Of a DNA stretch of 64,000 nucleotides, positions 33,930 through 44,885 are shown piece after piece. Position numbers and translations under genes: made by a program. The stretch's first letter is position 1. The number at the start of each line of letters is the position of its first letter. This stretch comes from Monarcha castaneiventris obscurior (Eukaryota; Chordata; Aves; Passeriformes; Monarchidae): positions 8,168,001-8,232,000 of the forward strand of contig JAMPIT010000856.1 of assembly GCA_026261815.1 (NCBI GenBank), given 5' to 3'. A model generated the notes under the pieces. It did not search any database. It was given only the letters and a program-made list of their open reading frames with translations, and had not been told where the DNA came from.

Positions 33930-34165
33930 CACCAGTGCCATCCCTGTCCCCATCCTCATCGCTATCTCCATCCCCATCCTAGCCCTATCCCATCCTATTT
34001 CCCATCCTTATCCCCATCCCCTTCCCCACTGCCATCCATTTCCCCATCCCTGTCCCCATTCCCATCCCCACCCTGTCCCACTACCCATCCCTTTCCCTCT
34101 CCCTTTCCCCATCCCTATTGCCATTCCCATCCCTGTCCCCATTCCCACCCCAAATGGGCATTCCC
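33930..34165 (-). repeat. pyrimidine-rich CCCATCCC/TCCCCAT simple repeat
   Basis: An irregular run of CCCCATCCC, CCCTGTCCCC and CCCTTTCCC words on the plus strand. The G-rich strand is minus. Confidence 0.9.
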
Positions 34166-35169
34166 CCGCATTTCCCCCTCTGCCCCCAGCCTGTCCTGGA
34201 GCAGGAGGATGATGCAGATGAGATGCAAAGGAGAGGGACAGGGATTTGCATCCTTTGCTTTGTGCAGAGGCTGCTTGGAGCGGCCCCAGGGTGGGAGGGA
34301 ATTGTTTTCCAGCTCTCCTGGGGGTATCCATGGCTCTGCTGGCCCACGAGGGATTTCTGGACGTGGAATTTGAAGGACAAGGATGCAGAGCTTGGTCAGT
34401 GCAGCCTTTGAAGGGCCTGCTCCTCCCTGCAGCTGTTGCAATTAACTGCCTCAGTTTTATTCTATTAAATACATTTTTTTTCCTGTGAAATTCCCTGAAT
34501 TTTAGCTGATTAAGACACTCTTCCCTTTCATCCCAGAGCTCTGCATGCCCCCTGCTCCTACAAACTCTGCAGCCCCTCACCCTGATGGAGCTGTCCTGGG
34601 AGAGGGGCTCTGTGGTCCCCAAAAGCAGTTCCCTCATGGATAATCCCAGAAATTCCAGGAACGGATTTTACTGAGAGGGATGTAACTTCCCCCACTGTTT
34701 TCCATAACAAGGAAGAACTTTCCCGCCTGTAGGAACTAAAACTCTTTGTCCTGATTTCCAGCATCTCATCCAAAAGGTCCGTCCTGCCTGCGAGTCCTCA
34801 GGAGGGCGCTGGGTGTTGGACCTCGGGGTATCCATGGATGCATCCCAAGGGATTGGGCAGCACCGAGAGGGACAATCCCGGCAGGAGCGGGGCCGGGGCA
34901 GCCGCCAGCCCGTTCCTGTGTGCCTCGGGCTCCTCCTGAAGGAGACAGCCCCGCGCAGCTGCGGGAGCAGGGAATGGGGCACGGATTGCTCCCGGGCCGC
35001 GGGAGGGGCAGGGTGGGATGGGTGGGATGGAAGCAGGGTGGGAATGGGAGGAGAATGGGAATCCCATCCCGCCGTGTTTGAATGGGGTTATCCCTGCCTG
35101 CTGCAGCTCCAGCAGCACAGATCCCACATCCTGGGGCAGCTGGGGCTGGCACAGCCCGAGCCGGGGCCT
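34166..35169. other. gene-free DNA
   Basis: Unique sequence with an AT-rich patch at 34,435-34,520. No exon or repeat family is recognised. Confidence 0.4.
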
Positions 35170-35845
35170 GGAGGGATGGGGATTGGAGGGATGGGGATTG
35201 GAGGGGTGGGAATTGGAGGGGATGGGAATTGGAGGGGATGGGAATTGGAGGGATGGGGATTGGAGGGATGGGAATTGGAGGGGTGGGAATTGGAGGGGAT
35301 GGGAATTGGAGGGATGGGGATTGGAGGGATGGGAATTGGAGGGGTGGGAATTGGAGGGGTGGGGATTGGAGGGGTGGGGATTGGAGGGGTGGGGATTGGA
35401 GGGACGGGGATTGGTGGAATGGGGACTGCAAGGATGGGATTTGGAGGGATGGGGATTGGAGAGATGGGGTTTGAAGGGATGGGGATTGGTGGAATGGGGA
35501 TTGGAGGGACAGGGATTGGTGGAATGGGATTTGGAGGGATGAGGTTTGAAGGGATGGGGCTCACGAATACAAGGATTGGAGGGCTGGGGTGCGGAGGCAC
35601 AGGGTTTGGAGAGTTGGAGTTTGGAGGGATGGAGTTTAGAGGGACTGAGCTTGGAGGAACGGGATGGTGAGATGGGACTTGGAGGGATGGGATTTGGAGG
35701 GATGTGGATTGAAGGGACAGGGATTGCAGGGACAGGGATCGCAGGGACAGGGATTGGAGAGACAGGGATTGCAGGGACAGGGATTGCAGGGACAGGGATT
35801 GCAGGAACGTGGATTCGAGGGACAGGGATTGCAGGCACTGCCCCA
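35170..35845 (+). repeat. 15-bp G-rich minisatellite in two phases
   Basis: At 35,170-35,560, about 26 copies of units such as GGAGGGATGGGGATT or GGAGGGGTGGGAATT. After a degenerate stretch, a variant unit GGGACAGGGATTGCA recurs at about 35,715-35,840. A period near 15 bp keeps frames open on both strands, producing repetitive but meaningless 280- to 350-residue frames. Confidence 0.95.
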
Positions 35846-38584
35846 GGAGGGTGGAAGGAGCAGCCAGGGGCTCAGGCCCTGCTCAGAGCCCTTTTCCATG
35901 CAGGCAGCCAGAGCAGATCCCATCCTCTGAGAACAGGACGGAAGGTGGGTACAACCCTTTTATTTAATCTCCTCATCCCCAGGGGCTTGGAATTTTTACC
36001 CTGGGCTTGGATTTTGTATTGTGCTGCCAGTCCCTGACTCCCAGATCCCGATAGTGGCAATAAACCTCTCCCTGCTTTGCTGGGAAGAGTTTTCCCAGTC
36101 AGGCTGAAGGGGCGACCCGCTGTGCCGGGTTGCTCCAGGGCCACCCAGCCCTGGATGCCCTCCCTGTCCCTGCTCTGTGCCAGAAATCCCGGCTGGCACA
36201 GAGCTGGGGGGGTGGCTCCTCATTCCCCAGCCAAAGCACAGCCCTTTTCTTTTCCCTGGGATAAATATTTCATGTTCATTGTCCCCGGGCTCTGTGGGAT
36301 GCAGTGGGAAGGCAGGGACACGGCTCGAAGGGGACAGCGAGGGAAAAAGGGATGGATGCTCGGGAAGGGAGCAGCTCCCAGTGGGCTGAGCCATAGAATC
36401 CGAACCGTTTGGGTCGGGAGAGACCTTTAGAAGTCGTTTATCCAACCCCCAAACTTACACTCCGCTGGGGATAAAGGTTGGAATGTTGACTTCACATCCA
36501 CATTTCTCACCTTTGAGGGCTGGTAGGTCTTTCCCAAACTCTTCCTTTCTTCCACCCTTTTTCTCTTGGGTGACATTAACTCCAAGCCCTGTCACCCCAC
36601 GCTTCCTCTGGAACATTTTGTGTCCAACAATCCACATCTGAGGTGAATCTCCTGCGAAGAGAAGGAAAAAACACAGGAACCGCTGGAGCCCGTCCCGAGC
36701 AGAGCCGGCGCTGCCACCCAAACGACTCCATGGAAGAATGTGCCCATGGCAGAGCTCCCTGAACATTCCAGGCAGGATATTGCCTGCTCCTGGATGCGGG
36801 AGCCTCTTGCCACTGCAACAACATTCCCGATAATCTGCCGTGACTCCGCTCCGGGGGAAGCAGGAGCAGGGCCTGGAATGGGGAGGTGCTGGGGGGGCTT
36901 CTCACTGTCACCCATCCTCCGTGCCCAGGGAATTCTCTGCACAGGGATGGGGTTGGAAAAGCGAGGGATGCCTGAGGGTTGAGGGGGGTCTTGCTCTCTG
37001 CCCACCCCCGTGGGGTAAATCCAGGCTGGGCAGCCGGGATGGCTCCGGGAGCTCTCCAGCCTCTGTGCCAGGCGCCCGGTGCTCCTGGCAGCCATCCCAG
37101 CCTCCTTCATCCCATTCCTGGCTCCTGCCAGCCTGGACACTGCTCCTTCCTTTGCAGGGCTGATCCTCCAGTCCCTGCCAGGCTGCCCGGGACCCTGCGG
37201 CTCCAGTGCCCTATGTGGGCACAAACTGGCCAGGAGGGATTTTTGCTTGGATTCTGGATCGCTGCTTGGAGCTGCTTGGGCTGGCTTGGCCTATTCCAGG
37301 GAGAACTCCTCGGGTTCATAGAGCCAGAGGCTGGGATGGCATCGTGAGGCTGTGAGGCACCTCCAGGTTGTCCATGTGCTGAGCCAAGAGGGATTTCACT
37401 GCCAGAACAGCAGCTCTCACCCTGCATCCATCCAGAGTTGCCGAATCCATCATTTTTCCATGGGATCTCTGACAGCAGCTAAGACTCCTTCCCAGCGCCA
37501 AGCAGCCCCTATTCCCAGGCGGAGTTCTGTGTGGTTTCCATTCCTGGCTCTGGCTGTGCCTCGCTGGGCCCCGCCAGGGTCGGTGCCACCCCAGAGTCTC
37601 GCTGTGGGTGGACATTCCCAGCCCGGTGCCTGTGGTGGTTTTTCCAGGGAGAGCCGGCGGCTCCTGGCTGCCCAGGCCAGCTGGGGCTGGGCCCTCTCCA
37701 GCCTCCAGTGAACAAGGAACCGATTCAGGAGGAAATTCTGTGCTGCTGTCCCTTCACACCTTCCCAGCCAGGGCCATAAACCCGTCCAGAATGGAGCCGG
37801 AGGGCACGGAGCCTTTTTTGGGATGTGACTCTGGACAGTGTCATCCCGCTCACCCTCATCCTGCCTCTTGCTCCTTGATCCAACAAGATCCATCTCCTGC
37901 TGCGGCTCAGGGTGGCCTCGTGCCCACAACACTGGAGGGGCTCTGGGTTTACCCTGAGATAAGACGAGCAGAAAATCTTTGGAGGGGGATCAGCGCACGG
38001 AGAGGCTCCTGCGGAGCTGGCAGGTTTGGATTGGGATCTGCTGTGGGGATCCATAAACAGAGGGGGAATCCTTGCAGCCCCCAGGAGCTGTGAGGGCCAT
38101 CCAGAGCCACCAATTCCCAGCTCCCACAGCCCCATCTCCCCGTGTTTAACCCATGATTCCCCCTCGTTCCCCCACCTGAACGCTTTACAAGACAAACACC
38201 TAATCCCGCGTGGAAATCGGCGCCACAGAATATCTCCTTTCACTCCCAGCCGAGGTGTTGAGTCTGATTACAGCGCACACTGTTTGCTTTGTGCCAGGGT
38301 AAAGCCCCTGGAATTTCTCGGCGAGTCAACATCGTCCCGGCGGCGAGGCTGAAAATCTACAGGCTACTGTGCAAACGAGCTAGCAAATATTAATCCACGG
38401 GAAATGATCCGGGAGGGGAGGCAGGGAAGGGGGAGGAAGGTTATTTATACCCCCCTCCCCCGAGATTAATAATGCCAAATTAAAAATGGAAAAAATTAAA
38501 GAGGGGGATGAGGAGGAGGAGGAAGGGTGTGACACATTCCTGATGCCACCATCGCTGCTCCCTGATTTTCTGGGAGGGAAAATA
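35846..38584. other. gene-free DNA with one CR1 scrap and a possible conserved patch
   Basis: No gene is recognised. A CR1 3' end lies at 36,390-36,455. The block 38,150-38,480 is richer in AT and motif-like words (ACTGTTTGCTTTGTGCC, AGCAAATATTAATCC, GAGATTAATAATGCC) and may be conserved. Confidence 0.4.
36390..36455 (-). mobile_element. CR1 LINE 3' end (antisense), short
   Basis: Plus strand reads CATAGAATCCGAACCGTTTG followed by GGGTCGGGAGAGACCTTTAG, the antisense of the CR1 3' terminus. Confidence 0.7.
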
Positions 38585-38715
38585 CCCCACTTCAGAGGAT
38601 CCAGGAATGTCCTGAGTTGGAAGGGGTCCACAGGGATCATGGAGCTCCAGGATGGATCCTCCCTGGTCTCCCAGCAGCTCTGGAGGGTGACAGAGTTGGG
38701 TTGAGCTCCTCGTGT
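38585..38715 (-). mobile_element. CR1 LINE fragment (antisense)
   Basis: Plus strand reads GAATGTCCTGAGTTGGAAGG, then GTCCACAGGGATCATGGAG, a CR1 3' end of the same type as at 6,520. Confidence 0.65.
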
Positions 38716-39426
38716 TGTCCTGACCTGCCCCGGGCTTCCCACAAGGAGAGAGCCACTAAAAAGTGCCGTGACTCAGTTTCCCCCTCTTTAAACATGGAAT
38801 ATTGATGCTTCCTAATTCCCTAGGGCGTCCTACATGGGCGAGAGGAACAGCTCAGTGCTGAGGGTGCCACCACAGAAATCTAAACCCAGGACGTGTGGAA
38901 AGCCTTTGCCAGGTGCTGCTTCCCCAAATTCAGGAGGTGGCTGGAGGGACCTGCACTGCTCCGGGCTGAGGGCAGACACTTTGCTGCTCCTCAGTGCTTC
39001 CAGGTGAGATGCCTTTGCTCCCCTGTAATCCCCCCAAAATCCTCATTCCCATCTCCTCCATGGTGAGGATACCCCTGCCCAAAGCCCGGCTCAGCATCCA
39101 GCCTGCCCACGGTCCTGGGGTGTTTCCCACATGGACACCCCTTGTTTCCCACCTTACAGACCCCCAGGAACAGGGATTTGGGGTGGAGCTCCTCCTTCCC
39201 CCACAGCTCCCTGCAAGCTCTGCCCCGCCGGAGCAGCAGCACCTTCAGCAGGGCTCTGCAATCCAGCTCTTGGGCTCTTCCCAGGAAAAACATCACCCTG
39301 GGCTGGGATGCAACAAGAGTGACGTTGTCTGGAAAGAAAGAAGGATTTGCTTTAACCTGTGTGGGTTTGCAGGCAAAGCACCCCGGCGGCTCCAGGCGAG
39401 ACGGAGCCCTGGAGCCTGGCCAGGCA
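38716..39426. other. gene-free DNA
   Basis: No gene, repeat family or clear motif is recognised. Confidence 0.4.
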
Positions 39427-39540
39427 TGGGGTGGGATGGGACGGGATGGGATGGGATGGGATGGGATGGGATGGGATGGGATGGGATGGGATGGGATGGG
39501 ATGGGATGGGATGGGATGGGATGGGATGGGATGGGATGGA
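39427..39540 (+). repeat. (GGGAT)n microsatellite
   Basis: About 22 nearly perfect pentamers with one ACGGG variant; the G-rich strand is plus. Directly after it, a CTGCTCC(A/G)CATCC(C/T) motif repeats several times to about 39,660. Confidence 0.95.
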
Positions 39541-40254
39541 TCCTGCTCCACATCCTGGCCCTGCTGCTCCGCATCCCAGTCCTGCTTCTCATCCCAGGCC
39601 TCCTGCTCCACATCCCGATCCTGCTGCTCCGCATCCCAGCCCTCCTGCTCTGCATCCTGGCCCCACAAACTCCTTCCCGATGGTTCCAGGGCGGTTCACC
39701 CCACGTTTCCCTGCAGGGTTATCCCCGTGGCCGGGCTGGGCGCAGGATGGAGCCGGGAAAGCGCCGGCACATCCCGGCTCCCGCAGCCCCGGTGGTGGCA
39801 CGGGCAGGGCCGATGTTATTGGAGCCCACGTCAGGCGGGTGTTAATGAAGGAAAGCCAGGCCCGCGCTCTGCAGCGCCCTTAAATCTTCGGGAAAACGTG
39901 TGTGGGGGGAGGAGGGGAATTATTGCTCCCAGCAGGGACCCCGGGGTCACCGCTGGTGGCTCCAGGCTCAGCCGCGGTGCCCGCGATCCCACGCGGCTCC
40001 AGAACCCCGCAGAGGGACCCTAATTAAATTAAAAGGGCTAATTCAGCTAACGCAGCCCGTGGCAGGCAGGGTGAGGTGCCCTGGGTGGATCCACGTCCAT
40101 CCCGCCCCGCTCCCAACCCACGGGTGGCACATTCCTGCTCCACGCGGTGCCCACACGGATCCGTGGGGTCCGTGCCCAGTTGGGATTCGGCCTCCTCGGA
40201 GCTGGAGAGGCAGGGAACTGTTCCTGCAGCACTCCAGCTTTTCTTTCAGCCTCC

Positions 40255-40640
40255 GAGCTGCCTTGCCAAGTGTTATAAAAATATATCAGTGTGAGCCAAA
40301 ACATTTAGCACTCCACTTATTACTTTAAGGTTATAGGTTAAACAAATTCCTTCTCAGAATTTACTGTGTTCATTTTAGCTTCACAACACAGCCCTGCTAG
40401 TGCTGGATATATTTCACACTGTAATTCCTCCCTTATGGATTGCAGGGGGGGGGGAAAGGAGAGGAGGAAAGGAGCTTTCTAAATTTTTATGTGAACAAAA
40501 GCTACCATATAAACTAGCTGCAAACAAGTCCTCTGCAAGAGATAGTTTGTAAAACTTATTTTCCAGTAACCAATAAAAGCAGGAATGAAAGGTAAAGTTT
40601 GTTTTTAGCTTGCCTCATAACTTCTTTTTTTTTTTTCTGG
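40255..40640. promoter_or_regulatory. candidate conserved non-coding element
   Basis: AT-rich and non-repetitive apart from a G-run at 40,446-40,455. It contains TTAAGGTTATAGG, TGTGAACAAAAGC (SOX/FOX-like), GAGATAGTTTG (GATA-like) and AACCAATAAAAGC words. It stands out from GC-rich flanks. Regulatory role is inference. Confidence 0.33.
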
Positions 40641-40794
40641 GTTTTGCCTTTTTTTTGGGGGGGGGTGGGGGGCAATAAAGCCTAAAAAGAAAATAAAGAG
40701 CCCAGTTCACACCTTGGGCAAGCAGGTGGAATTGTTGCAGGGAAAGTGCAGCTCGGTGAGCTGGGATTAAATCCCTCTTGGGTGGTGCATGGAC

Positions 40795-40975
40795 TCAGGG
40801 AATGGGGATGGGGTGCCCAGAGAAGCTGTGGCTGCCCCTGGATCCCTGGAAATGTCCCAGGCCAGGCTGGATGGGGCCTGGAGCAGCCTGGGATAGTGGG
40901 AGGAGTCCCTGGGGGTGGATCAAGGTGATCTTTAAGGTCTCTTCTGACCTGGGTCCCAGCTCCATCCTACGATGC
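40795..40975 (+). mobile_element. CR1 LINE 3' end (sense)
   Basis: Reads GTGCCCAGAGAAGCTGTGGC, GCCCCTGGATCCCTGGAA and GATCTTTAAGGTCTCTTCTG. It pairs with the antisense copy starting at 41,020 to form an inverted repeat with a short spacer. Confidence 0.9.
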
Positions 40976-41019
40976 CGTTCCCATCGGTGTCACAGGGAAA
41001 TGCTGGAAGCAGCTCCAGG

Positions 41020-41310
41020 ATCACAGAATCATGGAATGGTTTAGGTTGGAGGGACCTTGAATCCCATCCGGTGCCACCCCCTGCCATGGGCAGGGACACC
41101 TTCCACTATCTCAGGCTGCTCCAAGTCCCATCCTGGACAATTCCAGGGATCCAGGGGCAGCCCCAGCTTCTCTGGGCACCCTGGGCCAGGGCCTCCCCAC
41201 CCTCCCAGCCAGGAATTCCTTCCCAAAATCCCATCTTTTTGAATCCATTTCCCCTTGTCCTGCCACGGTCTGTCCATATAAAAGCCCCTCTCCCTTGTTT
41301 TTAGAATCCC
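41020..41310 (-). mobile_element. CR1 LINE 3' end (antisense)
   Basis: Plus strand reads CACAGAATCATGGAATGGTT, CCTGCCATGGGCAGGGACAC and CAGCCAGGAATTCCTTCCC. Same subfamily as the preceding sense copy. Confidence 0.92.
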
Positions 41311-42469
41311 CCTTACGGAACTGGGAGGATTTTCCCTTGGTGCTCCAAGCTGCTGCTCTGGTTTCTATGGAACAGACCTCAACAAAAGGGCTTAAAAAAA
41401 ACCCAAAACCCCCCAAAAAAAGCCCATCAGGTCCGGTTCACATTTGGGGCTTGGATTTCACCTCGGAGGGGAGGGAAGAGGGAAATCAGACATGGAGGTG
41501 TCGTGTCTGTGAGCTCATAAACCGGGGCCAGCAGCTTGAAGATGGAGGAGCTGAGGGACTGTTTAGAGGTTTCCATCACCTAAATGAGGAGGTGGAGGAA
41601 GTCTGGATGATAGTAACCCCATATTAAAAAATTCTGCCCTGTCAACAGGCGAGGAACTACACGGTGGAAATCCGTCTGTGCCGCTGGAACTGGGAAACCA
41701 GATGTCTCCGAGCAATAACTGTCCTGGGAAGGACGGCAGGAACACGTTTGCCTATGAGTTTGGGAGTGGGGTGGGGGGAAATAAAAAATCCCAGCCATGG
41801 TTTCAATTAAAACTGCTCAACCCAAATATTGCTGCTATTAATGGGATGTCCAGCTGTGACAGCATCGAGGAGTATCCGTGAGCAACATCTGCGTCCCGGC
41901 ACAGCCCGGGAGCTGGGAGGCTGCTCACGGCTCTGCTGGTGGCTCAGCCCATGGGAAAGGGGAAATCCAGGCATGGGAGAGGCTGGAGGCACAGCAAACT
42001 GGGCCTAACTGGGGAAGGGAGGATTTGGGGATGTAAAATTGGGAATATGGCAGAAACCCGAGCTTTGGGCGCAGTGGGAACGAGTCTTGGGTGCTGCAGG
42101 AGGAAGAAACCACTTTGCTGGTTTTCCAACAGCTGGAAGAGGCAGCGCTTTGGTTCCCTGAAGCTTTTAACCTTAAAAAAAAAAACCCAAAAATGTTTTT
42201 TTAAAAAAATCCAAACCCAATCCTAAATTCCAGTGCTGGGATGGGAACTCATAAAGCCGGGATTTGCACAACAGGAGCTGTTCCCACCTTTTCAAGGAGT
42301 GTTGCCCTGCAGTGTGGAAGCTCTGGGAAGATATCCCTCATCCCCCGGATGAGTCCGGTGTTCCTGTGCCCTGAGAGGGGAGGCAGACTCGGGATAAGCA
42401 TCCAGAGCCATGTCTGGGATGGTGGGAAGGAGCTGCCAGTGGCTGGCAGGGCTTGCTGGAAACAGTCCT
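41311..42469. other. gene-free DNA
   Basis: No gene is recognised. A-rich runs lie at 41,392-41,420 and 42,176-42,210. Confidence 0.4.
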
Positions 42470-42560
42470 GGAATCATGGAATTTGGGTTGGAAAAGATCA
42501 CCGAGTCCAACTCTTCTCCCACTAAACTGTGTCCCCAGGTGCCCCATCTGCTGCCAAATC
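42470..42560 (-). mobile_element. CR1 LINE fragment (antisense)
   Basis: Plus strand reads AATCATGGAATTTGGGTTGG and AAGATCACCGAGTCCAACTC, then CTGTGTCCCCAGGTGCCC. Confidence 0.75.
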
Positions 42561-44489
42561 CCTGCAGGGATGGTGACCAGCAAGGGTTGGGATGAAGCTG
42601 GATGGATGGGCTGACTTGGCAGCCCACTTCCTTCTGAAATCCCTCTCCTGAGTTCCTGTTCCTAGGGGATTCCTGCAAACCAAGCACTGCCTTGGGATGG
42701 AAACTGCCCCACTGGGAAGATTTGGGAGCCACACAGAATAAAGAGAGCCCCTGGTTGCTGCTTGGGAAGGTAACGGGATCCTGAGAGGGTGCAGAGAGAA
42801 GGCAAAGCAGGGGAAACCTGTGCCCTTGGAGAGGAAAACATCAGAGCTGTGGGAGAAGGAGGCAGGGAAGTGTGGACTCCCCGGAATGATTAAACCTGCA
42901 GAAGCAACTTGGAACAAAAGTGTGTGTGTGGAAAATCCCGGATTCTGCAGAAAAGTAAATGAGGAGGAGGAAGGCATGCAGGGAGGTGGGAGGCTCCAGC
43001 CCTGCCCTCTTTGCGTTTTGGGTCTTCCCTCAGAGAGAAAGGGAACCATCGGGATGGTGGAGGAACAGGGATGGAACATGGGGATGCTTGGAAATCACCC
43101 TTCAACTGGCAGCTCCTCAGCTTCATAACCCCAAACGTGGAACGCTCCCCAAAGTCATCCCAGACATCCCCACTCCCGATGAGACACTTCAGAGCTTCCC
43201 CAGAGCTGCCACGGAGCTTCCCTGGAGCCTCTCCAAAGCCTCCTGGCAGAATCCAAAGCCGCGGCCTGGCAATTTCCTGCCATGGCCAGTGGGCAGCTCT
43301 GGAAGCCCCAAAGCAAAGGGAGCAGCTGTGGGACTGTGCTGCATTAGGGAACTCACGGGGACATTAATTCGTGTTCAATTTGGGGCCAAACTGATCTTCT
43401 CCATTTCCCCATTGCTGCACGGGGTGGACGGGGAGGACCTTGGGCCGCCCGTGTTTGCCTGGGTACGTCCAGGACCTCACCAACTTCTCCTTTATCAAAA
43501 TAACCTGCACTGGGGCTGGACTGGAGCCTTCAATCCCAAAAATGGGATGGCTCTGATAACACAGTGCGGGCAGTGAGGGGTGGCCTGGTTCTCACCATGA
43601 TGAGAACATCACTGAGGGGTTCACTGCTCTCAAAGCTGGACCAGCTCCTCTGCTGCAGGAATGGGGCCCAAATCCTCTTTTAAACCTGACCAGATCACTC
43701 CTATCATCCCAACAGCCCGTTCCAGCCCTTGCTCCCGCTCTCACATCCTGCTGGATGTCCTTGTATCCTCAGCAAGTTCTTCCTTGAGGCTTCCTTGCTG
43801 GAACAGGGCCTTTGCGATTTTGGAAACAAGGAAGGGGCAGACAGGATTTGTTTGGAATAATTAATTTAACGAGGAAGGCATTTTCCTGATGGACACCATC
43901 AGCACACATCAAACTTTCTGCTTGTGCTGGAGCTCCAAGCTGCAGCTCTCTCAGCTTCCTGGCAATTGGGAAAATGATGGAAAATCTGCCGAGTTCGCTC
44001 TGCCATCAGTTTTTCCTCATGGAGATCTTACATAATTCCTTTCAGGACCACGGCCCACTTCTCTAAGTGACCTTGGTCGGATTTTTGGAAGCAAAGTCTC
44101 CTGGTCCCAAGCCTCAGACCCGGATGTCTTGGAGGGATCAGCTCTGCTCTTGCTCCCCACAATTAATATTCCTCCTCCACCTCAGCGTGGAGTTGTGGGG
44201 CAGCCAGGGGTGCTCCCAGCAGGATGCACGGGTTCCTCAGCCAGGAAGGGTTTGCAGATGGTTCAATCCATCCCTCACCTTTCCATGGTTGCTCTGGTGG
44301 TGCCCACCCTGCCCTTGGGTTCCTGGGAAGACACCGGGAGCTTCCCCATGGGGACAGCCCAGCTCCAAAGGGAAGGTTTTCCTTCCCCAGCTGCCTTCTC
44401 CTGCCACGTGCTCATCGCTGTCCCTCCACACCACCTCAGCTCCAACCAAACCCATCCATCCAAGTGCTTTTCTCAGAGGCAAAGCACAA
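42561..44489. other. gene-free DNA
   Basis: No gene or clear repeat family is recognised. Confidence 0.4.
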
Positions 44490-44885
44490 AAATCTCCACG
44501 TTTTTCCATCCAGACCTGTGCCCTGTTGCAACCACAAGCTCCTGGAACGTCCCTGCTCTGTCCCACCCCATCCCTGCTCCGCACAAATCCCTCTGACCTT
44601 TTCCATGTAGATTTGTTCCCTCGTGTCCCACAGTGTCCCCAAGCTCCTGGGACACCCCTGCTCTGTCCCACCCCATCACTGCTCACCATAAAACCATCCA
44701 GCCTTTTCCATGCAGATCTGAACCCTCATATCCCACAGCATCCCCAAGCTCCTGGAACGTCCCTGCTCTGTCCCACCCCAACCCTGCTCAGCACAAGCCC
44801 CTCCAAACCTTTTCCATGAAGATCTGTTCCCTCGTGTCCCTGTGTCCCCAGGCTCCAGGGACGCCCCTGTGCTGTCCCAGCCCCC
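44490..44885. repeat. 105-bp tandem repeat, about 3.5 copies
   Basis: The word CAAGCTCCTGG and what follows it recurs at 44,535, 44,640 and 44,745, and as CAGGCTCCAGG at 44,849 (spacings 105, 105, 104). Because 105 is a multiple of three, one frame stays open as a 35-residue Pro/Ser/Leu repeat within a 250-residue frame (44,067-44,819). No signal peptide, known domain or splice context supports it as a gene. Confidence 0.9.

Noticed and set aside
34798..35838. 346-codon minus and 285-codon plus frames
   Set aside because: Periodic Pro/Ile/Ser or Gly/Met residues come from the 15-bp minisatellite.
38994..40023. Open frames of 283 and 293 codons across the (GGGAT)n array
   Set aside because: GWDGM-type repeats are the pentamer translated; the flanks show no domain or splice structure.
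44067..44819. 250-codon plus-strand frame
   Set aside because: Second half is the 105-bp repeat translated; no homology, signal peptide or promoter seen.
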